DNA of 64,000 bases, taken from positions 3,797,814-3,861,813 of the forward strand of contig NC_061138.1 in NCBI RefSeq assembly GCF_905220365.1, written 5' to 3'. Shown here one piece after another: positions 43,155 to 52,239 of the stretch (position 1 is the stretch's first letter; every line of letters starts with the position of its first letter). Source of the DNA: Vanessa cardui. Its lineage: Eukaryota > Arthropoda > Insecta > Lepidoptera > Nymphalidae. Under the pieces are notes generated by a model, which had not been told where the DNA came from, made no database searches, and saw only the letters and a list, made by a program, of their open reading frames with translations. The position numbers and the translations under genes were made by a program.

Positions 43155-44380
43155 GGATATATCAATAAAGCACATTTAAAGAATATAATGTTGTTTTGAG
43201 TAATATGCCTGAAATAAAAATGTCTTTTAACAGAAATTATTTCGATCTGTAATTTGAAAATAACTGATATAATAGCGCTTAAGTGTTCCCACTAACATAA
43301 AGCGATTCCCACATTCACGTCAATCCGTTGGAACGATAAGCTGAAAACCAAGTGTGGATCTACCACTTTGGCTTGCTTTCCGATGTGTTACACTGCCAAA
43401 TGGTTCACTCCAGACTGGAAATTAATCACTTCAAGAAAAGTCCCCGTGTTAACTTCAGAAACTAGGCGATTATAATTCTTACATCGAAATCATAATGCAT
43501 TTTTTTGTAAGTTACAGACACATAATCATAATAATATTTATTTCACAAAATACATCGTCTTTATACACAATTACATTACTTGGACAAAAGTCGCAATGTA
43601 TCACAACATATAATAACATAATCAAACGAAATAAAGATCGAGTAGTGACTATCCGAGCTAGGCTATTTAATCTTTGATAAAAATAATCAGTCCTTACCTC
43701 GAAAGTTGAAATAATTAAAGTACACGCTACGCCTAGGTAATTATAAAACATATCTTATGTAAAGTGTTTTTAGGTAAATAATATAGAGATACGTTTTTTT
43801 TATTTGTATTTGGGTGTGTGAGTCTACGTGCATATATAAAAATAGTTATATTAAAACACTTACAATTCGAAATACAAACCACATATTTATACGTGATATA
43901 TAATTATATTTATTTCTTTAACTCTTAATCAATCATGAGTTAATTTTTTTTAAATCACAATAAATTAACTATAAGAAGCTTATGTATTGATTGTGAAAGA
44001 AAAATAATAAATCCAGTTAATAAGTACATCTGAGGCCGAATTCGAGCTAAGGAAATAGACGAGAGAGATCTGTAAATATTGAAACTTGATTAGAGATTAA
44101 CACTTTTAAATTGACGAAAATAGTAAATTTTGTTTTATTTTATTTTGAGATATAAATGTTTGTCTGTTTACGAAAGGATTTAAAAATAAAATATTGAACC
44201 ATCGCATATTTATATTTTATTATTTTTGTGGTATAATATGTAATGATTTTGAATTCATAAATTTATAAAATATCGTTTTATTATACCTTACAATAATTTT
44301 CTTCTATATATATATATATTTCGTCGTCTATATATTAGTAGGTAGGTACTACAATAAATAATCGTATATTCCAAAACTAA
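43155..44380. other. Gap, nothing recognised
   Basis: About 1.2 kb of AT-rich DNA with short open stretches near 43495-43751 on both strands that overlap each other and lack domains. Confidence 0.35.
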
Positions 44381-44382
44381 TG

Positions 44383-44855
44383 ACCGTCTATTTCGCGTTA
44401 TAGCTTGACGAACGTGCATTTGGACCATCTGATGGTAAGTGGTCACTACCGCCCATAGACAATGACGCTCTAAGAAGTATTAAGCATTCCTTACATTGTC
44501 TATGCGCCACCAACCTTGGGAACTAAGATGATATGTCCCTTGTGCCTGTAGTTACACTGGCTCACTCACGCTTCAAACCGGAACACAACCATATTGCTTT
44601 TTTGCTGTTTTGCGGTAGAATATCTGACCAGTGGGTCACCTATCCAGAAGGGCTTACACAAAGCCCTATCTTGCGAAAATAACTCTATCTGTTACCTCTT
44701 TACATTTAAACCACTGAACCGATTTTGATGAAATTTTAGTACGGAAAAACATGGGCTTATTTGTTAAATGAGTGGAAGGGGCTGAGTAAAGAATATCTGG
44801 TTAGTGGGTGGTAGCTACCAATACAGGTTTGCTAGAAGCCCTACCATTAAAAGAC
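44383..44855 (-). mobile_element. SINE B, diverged and apparently interrupted
   Basis: The main block is 44383-44672 (cgtgcatttggaccatctga, tgcgccaccaaccttgggaa, gggcttacacaaagccctat). A second short block at 44795-44855 (gaatatctggttagtgggtg, gtagctaccaatacagg) repeats its terminal part. Between them 44690-44760 (ccactgaaccgattttgatg) is a scrap of another transposon. Confidence 0.7.
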
Positions 44856-44859
44856 AATT

Positions 44860-45590
44860 TAAACTATAACGTCGCTTCATCCATAATCATATGAATCAAA
44901 CTTTTAGTATTTACTGTAATTCATAAACGAAAATAATGAAATAGTTAAGAATTAACAAAGTGATATTTGAGTATTATATAACGAGAGATTTACATTCGGA
45001 AAACCATTTAGTTCCTCAAACTACGTGGCATTGTTTCATGAACGTTGAACACTTTGAACCGACGCTATTTCTGCTCTTTCCCAGTGACCTAGCTCGGGTC
45101 CTGACAAAACTAGTTTCGTACTCAGCTCAGGTGTTTATTTAGTTTTACAGGTGCTACGGAATATGGGTGAGTGCTTTGAATATACAAGCGCGTTACAAAC
45201 AAAAGTTTTCAACATAAAAAAACAACGTCTAACTAATAACGTCGCTCTTTCTTTTACAAGCCACCATTAAAAATATTAAATGTATTATTATGAGGACGTA
45301 ATATTGTATCATTTTAATTTTAATATGTACAATGTACATTGTAATAAAAGTCGTGAGTCGAATAGACATGTGGTTAATATGTTGTGAATCTGAAGTTTAC
45401 GGATTCAATACCGGGTCAGTACAACTGAATCTTATATGACAATACGAAATCGAAAAATGAGAATCGTTAAGGTGAGAAGACTCGTGCAGCGGTAGGATAT
45501 TTACTCGCTTATGTTAATAACAATAATTGTGTGTTTTATATTAATAATATGTGTTATTTAGCAACCAGAAAGCGAGGTAATACACAAAGA
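44860..45590. other. Gap with a weak tRNA-like patch
   Basis: 45355-45420 (gtcgtgagtcgaatagacat ... ttcaataccgggtcag) could be a decayed tRNA-derived SINE head. Nothing else is seen. Confidence 0.35.
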
Positions 45591-45600
45591 ATATCACAAA

Positions 45601-45800
45601 CAGGAGATGGCCCAGTGGGTAAAATGCGTGCATCTTAACTGACGATTGCGGGTTCAAAAACTCAGGCAAGTATCACTGAATATTCATGTGCTTAATTTAT
45701 GTTTATTCATAATTTATGTTTATCATAATTCATCTCTTGCTCAGTGGTGAAGGAAAACATCGTGAGGAAACCTGCATGTGTTTAATTTCATTTGTTGTTG
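45601..45800 (+). mobile_element. SINE A deletion derivative with 9 bp target duplication
   Basis: Head caggagatggcccagtgggt, B-box-like gcgggttcaaa, body up to tgtgtttaatttca, then directly a ttgttgttg tail; the 3' half of the normal body is missing. tatcacaaa is exact at 45592-45600 and 45801-45809. A local duplication of the catttatgtttat type lies near 45695-45725. Confidence 0.88.
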
Positions 45801-46273
45801 TATCACAAAAAAATACTGCAAACATCTATACTTATAATAAATCTGTAGAGAGGCCATTTCTGTACATGAAATTTATTTAAAAAAAAACTATCAAGGGATG
45901 ATAAGGGATCGCTACTGGTGCCAAAAATGCAATCAGTAAAATTTTTGTCTGTCTGTCTGTCTGTATATTCGTTATAGAAACAAAAACTACTCGACGGATT
46001 TTAACGAAATTTGGCACAATTATTCTTCCTACTCCTGGGCAGGTTATAGTATACTTTTCATTACGCTACGATCAATAGGAGTAGAGCAGTGAAGGGAAAT
46101 ATTGGGAAAACGGGAGAAGTTACTCCATTTTTTAAGCTTCCGTCGCGTGTGCAGCCTTAATGGTTAAAGCTACATAGAAATCATGTACGACACAAATGTT
46201 CTTAAATTATTATATAAAAATAAATTCCTCGACAGCATATGTCTATCTTTCATAGTTGAGTCACAATAACACG

Positions 46274-46292
46274 TGAAACTTCCGGAAGCTTA
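46274..46292 (+). promoter_or_regulatory. Heat-shock element (predicted)
   Basis: Reads tGAAacTTCcgGAAgcTTa: three perfectly spaced inverted nGAAn pentamers and a partial fourth, the consensus bound by heat-shock factor. It lies inside the Helitron, about 245 bp upstream of the TATA box. Function is inferred from the motif alone. Confidence 0.55.
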
Positions 46293-46536
46293 GCAATTCG
46301 GCGCTTTCTGACTATATTTGTCTACTCTTACGTTTACAATTCTCTCACTCATCCCTAATTACAAAAGTTCACATTATTACCTATTCAATAAAAAAAAGAA
46401 TCATGTAAATCGGTGTAGAAACACCAAAGTTATACATGAAATACGCTATAAGTCATCGCGCGTGAATACAGAATCATGCCATAAGGATTATTTTTGTGTA
46501 TCGGTTGCCGCGTTCGACGCGCTACGCCGCGGGAGG

Positions 46537-46575
46537 TATAAAAAGGCGGCGGGTCCGCGCGCGAGCTTCATACAA
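46537..46575 (+). promoter_or_regulatory. TATA box and initiator of the Helitron gene (predicted)
   Basis: TATAAAA at 46537-46543 sits in a conspicuous GC-rich block (cgccgcgggagg before, ggcggcgggtccgcgc after). An initiator-like ttCAtac lies with its A at 46570, 33 bases downstream. The leader to the ATG at 46944 would be about 374 nt and contains a five-codon upstream ORF at about 46588. Confidence 0.6.
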
Positions 46576-46943
46576 TATTTGGCTGTTGATGCGAATAGAC
46601 GTTTAGAGTGTTCGACCTTATTGACAGACAATAATTGTTATTTACCAACCGTGCTTTTCAGCGCGACTTTTAGTCTAAGCATATTATTAGTTAAAATTTT
46701 ATTTCTTTATAAGTGAAGTAGTAGTAGGTACGCATTTTAGTTATTGTGGTAGTGTTTAATTATATTAATAGTTTATTTTCGTAATTATCATATAATTATA
46801 ATTATTACTATATAAGTATATCATATAATTATTACTATATATGTAAGTAGTGTTTAATTATATACCATATTTAGTTATTATATAATATTAATAGGTTTCG
46901 TAAGTGTAAGGTAGCTTTGGTTACTGTTGATTGAAAATACACA

Positions 46944-49900
46944 ATGCCACCTAAAAAAAGACCATCTTTATCTCGAAATTCGAGAGATGCTAAGAGGATG
47001 AGAAATGCGCGTTCTCAAGAATCGGCAGAGGAAAGAGCACATCGGTTAAACTCTATGAGAGTTAGTGCCTCAACTTCTCGAGCCAATGAAAGCTCTTCAG
47101 AGAGAGAGATGCGATTAGCAGCTGACAGAGAGAGACGAGCTACATCACGGGCGTCTCAAAGCTTTTCTCAACGAGAGCTGAGGCTTACCATTGACCGAGA
47201 ACAACATGTGTTATCCCGAGCAGCTGAAACTGCTTCACAGCGAGAATTGCGTCTCACAGCTGACCGCGAACGACAAACTTTATCTCGCGAGTCTGAAACA
47301 TTTACTGAAAGGGAATTACGTCTCACAGCTGACCGCAAACGGCATGCATTATCTCGCGAGTCAGAAACCTTCACTGAGAGGGAATTGCGTCTCACAGCTA
47401 ACCGCGAACGGCATGCATTATCTCGCGAGTCAGAAACCTTCACTGAGAGGGAATTGCGTCTCACAGCTGACCGCGAACGTCATATATTGTCTCGCGAGTC
47501 AGAAACCTTCACTGAGAGGGAATTGCGTCTCACAGCTGACCGCGAACGTCATATATTGTCTCGCGAGTCAGAAACCTCCACTGAGAGGGAATTGCGTCTC
47601 ACAGCTGACCGCGAACGTCATATTTTATCTCGAGAATCTGAAACTTTTACTCAATATGAAGACCGTTTGACAAATGATAGGGTGCACCACAATATTATTA
47701 GATCTCTCGAAGATGAACATGAGCATGAACAACGACTAGAGTCGGTACGCGAACATTACAATTCTTTGAGACAAGAACGATTAATAAGTTTGTCTAATGA
47801 AAGATTAAGAATCGAAAATATTCGGTCTCTTGAAACGGACGAACAGCGAGAGGCCCGTCTTACTGCAGACAGATTTCGACATAGTCTTAATAACTTAGAT
47901 GTATACTTAGAAGACCAACCTAGAAATACGGTGGCATGGTCCGACAAATATAAAAGTGGGTTTGCTTATAACCTCACAATTGATTACAAATCATCTTCTG
48001 TAATAGGCGATATGAACGTGGTATGTTCTTTTTGTAATGCTTCAAAGTGGAGTAAGGAGTCGGCTGGTTTCTGTTGTTCTGGAGGCAAAATAAATTTGCC
48101 TTCATTCGAAGACCCACCGGAACCTTTGAAATCACTACTTTTGGGGGAACATGTGCAATCTAAACAGTTTTTAGACAACATTCGCACTTATAATAGTGCA
48201 TTTCAGATGACATCCTTTGGTGCGCAACAAATCTCCGAAGGTCCTTTCATGCCTACTTTTAAGATACAAGGTCAAGTTTACCATTTGATAGGATCTCTTT
48301 TGCCTGAAGACCAACCTAAGTTTCTTCAAATATATTTTGTATCCGACTACGACGAACAGTCGAATATAAGAAATCAATATTTCCCGAATTTAAATGCTGA
48401 ACTCATTTCACAACTTCAGAACATGTTGCATCAGGTTAATTCGTATGTATGCAGTTTTAAATCGGCATTAGAAGCTCTTCCTGGAGATCATGATAACAAT
48501 TATAAAATTGTTATAAATGCCGATAGGCGTCCAACGCAGGAGCACCCTGGGCGTTACAATGCTCCATCCACGAATGAAGTTGCTGTGGTATTGGTCGACC
48601 AGGAATGTGATAGACGTGATATCGTTATCCGTTCTAGAGACAATCGTTTGCAACGTATTTACGAAACCCACAGAGCTTACGACAGTTTGCAATATCCTTT
48701 GATATATTGTCGAGGGGAAGATGGTTATAATTTTGCTTTATACCAAACTGATCCGCGTACAGGCGCACCTATTTATAATAAAAAGATTTCATGCCTTCAA
48801 TTTTACTGTTACCACTTGCAAGTAAGACGGAATAGGTTTGTATACTTGCAACGTTTTCGTGGCTTATTCAATCAGTTTATTGTAGACATGTACGCAAAAA
48901 TTGAAACCGAAAGATTAGTTTACATACGATCTAATCAAAGGCAGCTGCGCGCTGAAGAATACGTGCACCTTCGCGACGCCATGCAGCAAGATAATGATAC
49001 GGTGAATATGGGCCGTTTAGTTATTTTGCCCTCTTCTTTTACTGGTGGTCCACGCTACATGCACGAACGTACTCAAGATGCTTTTTGTTACGTGAGAAAA
49101 TATGGACGTCCCGACTTATTTATTACTGTAACTACCAATCCTAAGTGGGATGAAATCACTCGGGAGCTTCTTGAGGGTCAAGCACCGCATGACCGTCATG
49201 ATATCATCGCAAGAGTTTTTCATTTAAAATTAAAATCAATGATAGATCTACTTACCAAAGATAACATTTTTGGAGAAGTATTATGTTACATGTATAGTGT
49301 TGAATGGCAAAAACGCGGCTTACCCCACGCACATATCCTGGTTTGGTTAAAAGATAAGGTTCGACCTAATGATGTAGACAGTTTAATCAGTGCTGAAATT
49401 CCAAGTCCGATTGCAGATCCTGAGTTATACGACATTGTTAAATCTCATATGATACATGGTCCATGTGGTGTATTTAACGGAAATTCTCCTTGCATGCAAG
49501 ACGGTCGTTGCACTAAAAGATATCCAAAAGCCTTAGTGGATGAAACTGTAACAGGACATGATGGATACCCATTATATCGTCGCCGTTCAAGAGATACTGG
49601 TGGTTTCACTGTTGAAAAGCGAGTATCTGGACAACAGGTTATTTTAGACAATAGGTGGGTCGTTCCGTATTCTCCTGTGTTGTCCAGAGCATTTCAAGCT
49701 CACATAAATGTTGAAATGTGTAATAGTGTAGAGTCAATAAAATATATTTGTAAGTACATTAATAAGGGCAGTGACCAAGCTACATTTGCTTTGAGAAATG
49801 AACATGATGAAGTTACAAGATATCAGTCAGGCAGATATATAAGTTCTTCAGAAGCTGTGTGGCGGATCTTAAGTTTCAACATTCATGAAAGATTTCCACC

Positions 49901-52055
49901 TGTGACTCATCTGGATGTTCATCTTGAAGGTGGTCAACGTATATATTTCAACGCCGAAAATGTCACAGAACGGTTAGAGAACCCTAGACAAACAACTTTA
50001 TTAGCATTCTTTCGACTTTGCCAAACTGATGATTTTGCAAAATCTCTTTTATATGAGGAAGTTCCATCGTATTATACCTACGATAAGCAACGAGGTGTCT
50101 TTAATCGAAGACGCCGTGGCAGGCCTGTAGATGGTGAGTCAGGTATTTTCAAAGAACATGTTCTTGGCAGAGTATACGCCGTTCATCCTAACAACGCTGA
50201 GTGTTTCTATTTGCGATTATTATTACATACTGTGCGAGGACCAACCTCATTTATAGATTTGAGAAAAGTAGACGATGTTGTTTTTCCCACTTATCATGCA
50301 GCTTGCCAAGCGCGTCATTTGCTAGAAAATGATCAGCATTGGGATGACGCTTTAGCAGAATCCTGTGTTAGTGATAATCCAAGACGGTTACGTAATTTAT
50401 TTGTAACATTACTCACATTTTGTAATTTGTCAGATGCTGTACAATTATGGGAAAAATATAAAAACAAATTTTCAGAAGACTTTCTTAGAAATATATCTAA
50501 CAACGATGAAGGCACAACTAATGATAATTTCCGTGATCTTGCCATAAATCAGTGCTTATTAGCTCTTCAGGATGAGTTAACAGCAGTTGGCGGTAAATCA
50601 CTATGTGAATATGGTTTGCCAACACCAACCTCAGTCGGAGAAGTAACTAATAGGGAATATTCCGCAGAGATTAGCTACAACTTAATGGAACTGCTGACAA
50701 CATTAGAAAACGGTATCCCAATAATGACTGCAGAACAACGTTCAGTTTATGATCGCGTGTGCAGAAGTGTCCAAAATAATTTGGGAACAATATGGTTTTT
50801 AGATGCACCTGGAGGAACTGGAAAGACCTTTTTGACTAAATTAATATTGGCTTATGTTCGAAATCAACGTAAAATAGCTCTTGCCGTAGCTTCATCCGGG
50901 ATAGCTGCAACATTGCTACCAGGAGGTAAAACGGCTCACACAATGTTCAAAATACCAATTGATTTAGATTGCACGGAAAGTCCAACCTGTAGTATTTCAA
51001 GAAATAGTGACAAAGCTAAGGTATTACGCGAGTGTAATTTAATCATATGGGATGAATGTACGATGGCCCATCGAAAAGCAGTAGAAGCAGTAGATAGAAC
51101 TTTAAGGGATATAAGACAAAATGATCGACCAATGGGCGGTATCACGGTTTTATTTTGTGGTGATTTCCGACAAACCTTACCGGTAATACCACGGGGAACC
51201 CGAGCTGATGAGGTTAGGGCTTGCCTGAAAAGCTCTTATTTGTGGCGTGATATACAGTCGGTGCATTTGACTATAAACATGCGAGTGAGAACTGGAGATA
51301 ACCCGGATGATAGTCAATTTTCTGATACATTATTAAAGATTGGTGAAGGTACCTATCCACAACTACACCAAGGAAAACTTATTCTGACGCCTGAATTATG
51401 TTGTATAGTGCAATCTCAATCACATCTTATATCGTCAGTTTACGGTGACGTAACAAATATATTGAATAGGGACAATTCTTGGCTATGCGAAAGATCTATT
51501 TTAACTCCTCGCAATGATCAGGCAACTGAGATTAATAACAAAATACTGTCGAACATACAGGGGGAAAGCAAAGTTTATAGATCAATAAATAGAATGGTCG
51601 ATGAACAAGAAACTATTAATTACCCGATAGAATTTTTAAATTCTTTAAATATGCCCGGACTTCCTTCTCACGAAATTTGTTTAAAAATTGGCATTCCGAT
51701 TATTCTACTCCGAAATTTAAGACCACCAAAACTTTGCAATGGAACTCGACTAAAAGTAACCCAGTTGCAACAAAATATAATCGAGGCTCAAATTTTAACA
51801 GGTTGCGGTGCAGGAGAAACCGTCTTTATTCCCAGAATACCCTTAATACCAAATAATTTTCCATTCCAATTTAAAAGGACGCAATTCCCAGTTTCGGTGT
51901 GTTATGCAATGACAATTAATAAGGCTCAAGGGCAGACTTTCTCTCATGGTCAGTTATACGTTGCTCTTTCCCGTGTTAGCAGTTCTAGAAATCTTTATGT
52001 TCACGTGCCGGACGGGTCAACTTTCAATATAGTTTACCCGGAAGATTTGCGCTAA
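46944..52055 (+). CDS. Helitron Rep-helicase
   Basis: A single-strand nuclease-ligase fused to a PIF1-type helicase that drives rolling-circle transposition. The ATG is in frame, and 1703 codons run without a stop. Residues 1-50 are basic (MPPKKRPSLSR), a likely nuclear signal. Residues 54-237 are eight tandem 23-residue units, predicted charged helix or coiled coil. The Helitron-like N domain covers about 600-720. The Rep HUH motif is in GLPHAHILVWL near 791-800, with the paired catalytic tyrosines in YICKYINKG near 933-941. The helicase starts near 1280: Walker A APGGTGKT near 1288, Walker B IIWDEC near 1366, and a C-terminal MTINKAQGQTF near 1655. No OTU or RPA domain is seen. All key residues are present, so the gene looks functional. 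Confidence 0.95.
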   Translation: MPPKKRPSLSRNSRDAKRMRNARSQESAEERAHRLNSMRVSASTSRANESSSEREMRLAADRERRATSRASQSFSQRELRLTIDREQHVLSRAAETASQRELRLTADRERQTLSRESETFTERELRLTADRKRHALSRESETFTERELRLTANRERHALSRESETFTERELRLTADRERHILSRESETFTERELRLTADRERHILSRESETSTERELRLTADRERHILSRESETFTQYEDRLTNDRVHHNIIRSLEDEHEHEQRLESVREHYNSLRQERLISLSNERLRIENIRSLETDEQREARLTADRFRHSLNNLDVYLEDQPRNTVAWSDKYKSGFAYNLTIDYKSSSVIGDMNVVCSFCNASKWSKESAGFCCSGGKINLPSFEDPPEPLKSLLLGEHVQSKQFLDNIRTYNSAFQMTSFGAQQISEGPFMPTFKIQGQVYHLIGSLLPEDQPKFLQIYFVSDYDEQSNIRNQYFPNLNAELISQLQNMLHQVNSYVCSFKSALEALPGDHDNNYKIVINADRRPTQEHPGRYNAPSTNEVAVVLVDQECDRRDIVIRSRDNRLQRIYETHRAYDSLQYPLIYCRGEDGYNFALYQTDPRTGAPIYNKKISCLQFYCYHLQVRRNRFVYLQRFRGLFNQFIVDMYAKIETERLVYIRSNQRQLRAEEYVHLRDAMQQDNDTVNMGRLVILPSSFTGGPRYMHERTQDAFCYVRKYGRPDLFITVTTNPKWDEITRELLEGQAPHDRHDIIARVFHLKLKSMIDLLTKDNIFGEVLCYMYSVEWQKRGLPHAHILVWLKDKVRPNDVDSLISAEIPSPIADPELYDIVKSHMIHGPCGVFNGNSPCMQDGRCTKRYPKALVDETVTGHDGYPLYRRRSRDTGGFTVEKRVSGQQVILDNRWVVPYSPVLSRAFQAHINVEMCNSVESIKYICKYINKGSDQATFALRNEHDEVTRYQSGRYISSSEAVWRILSFNIHERFPPVTHLDVHLEGGQRIYFNAENVTERLENPRQTTLLAFFRLCQTDDFAKSLLYEEVPSYYTYDKQRGVFNRRRRGRPVDGESGIFKEHVLGRVYAVHPNNAECFYLRLLLHTVRGPTSFIDLRKVDDVVFPTYHAACQARHLLENDQHWDDALAESCVSDNPRRLRNLFVTLLTFCNLSDAVQLWEKYKNKFSEDFLRNISNNDEGTTNDNFRDLAINQCLLALQDELTAVGGKSLCEYGLPTPTSVGEVTNREYSAEISYNLMELLTTLENGIPIMTAEQRSVYDRVCRSVQNNLGTIWFLDAPGGTGKTFLTKLILAYVRNQRKIALAVASSGIAATLLPGGKTAHTMFKIPIDLDCTESPTCSISRNSDKAKVLRECNLIIWDECTMAHRKAVEAVDRTLRDIRQNDRPMGGITVLFCGDFRQTLPVIPRGTRADEVRACLKSSYLWRDIQSVHLTINMRVRTGDNPDDSQFSDTLLKIGEGTYPQLHQGKLILTPELCCIVQSQSHLISSVYGDVTNILNRDNSWLCERSILTPRNDQATEINNKILSNIQGESKVYRSINRMVDEQETINYPIEFLNSLNMPGLPSHEICLKIGIPIILLRNLRPPKLCNGTRLKVTQLQQNIIEAQILTGCGAGETVFIPRIPLIPNNFPFQFKRTQFPVSVCYAMTINKAQGQTFSHGQLYVALSRVSSSRNLYVHVPDGSTFNIVYPEDLR
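47103..47654 (+). repeat. Eight in-frame 69 bp tandem repeats in the Rep-helicase gene
   Basis: Units of RELRLTADRERHxLSRESETFTE (23 residues). Units 3-8 are nearly identical in DNA and units 1-2 diverged. A ninth degenerate unit (YEDRLTNDR) follows. Mirror-image frames on the opposite strand come from the repeat and are not genes. Confidence 0.95.
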
Positions 52056-52206
52056 AGTATTTTGGTTCTATAGGTACTTAAGCCCCATGTGAACGTGATG
52101 AAAATAATATTACCAATACATTTTAATTTAATAACACACAAGGAGTTACACGTTGACGAAGTCACAGGCACAGCTATCTATACTTTTCTGCCGGAAGTCA
52201 CTATTC

Positions 52207-52236
52207 CACGCGGACGAAGTCGCGGGCAAAAGCTAG
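52207..52236 (+). other. Helitron 3' terminus: hairpin and CTAG
   Basis: The stem CGC(G)GAC / GTCGCG with one bulged G and loop GAA occupies 52209-52224, then eight bases, then CTAG at 52233-52236 and host T. There is no AATAAA between the stop codon and this end; one lies 6 bp beyond it at 52242-52247. Confidence 0.85.
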
Positions 52237-52239
52237 TCT

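Larger units (their letters stand above)
45825..52236 (+). mobile_element. Autonomous Helitron, apparently complete (6412 bp)
   Basis: The 5' end is TCTATACTTATAATAAATC preceded by A. The 3' end is CTAG followed by T, so it sits between A and T as Helitrons do. Eight bases before CTAG is a 6 bp stem hairpin (52209-52224, loop GAA). The conserved 5' region (gagaggccatttctgtacat, tgtctgtctgtctgt) is of the type shared by lepidopteran Helitrons. Inside are a promoter region and one intact Rep-helicase gene. No inverted repeats or target duplication are expected or seen. Rolling-circle mobilisation is inferred from the family. Confidence 0.93.

Noticed and set aside
46318..46716. 132-codon plus frame in the Helitron leader
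   Set aside because: It begins at a non-canonical codon region, runs across the predicted TATA box and start site, and has no domain.
47168..47670. Repetitive frames on both strands across the 69 bp repeat array
   Set aside because: They are mirror readings of the tandem repeat inside the Rep-helicase gene; the main frame explains them.
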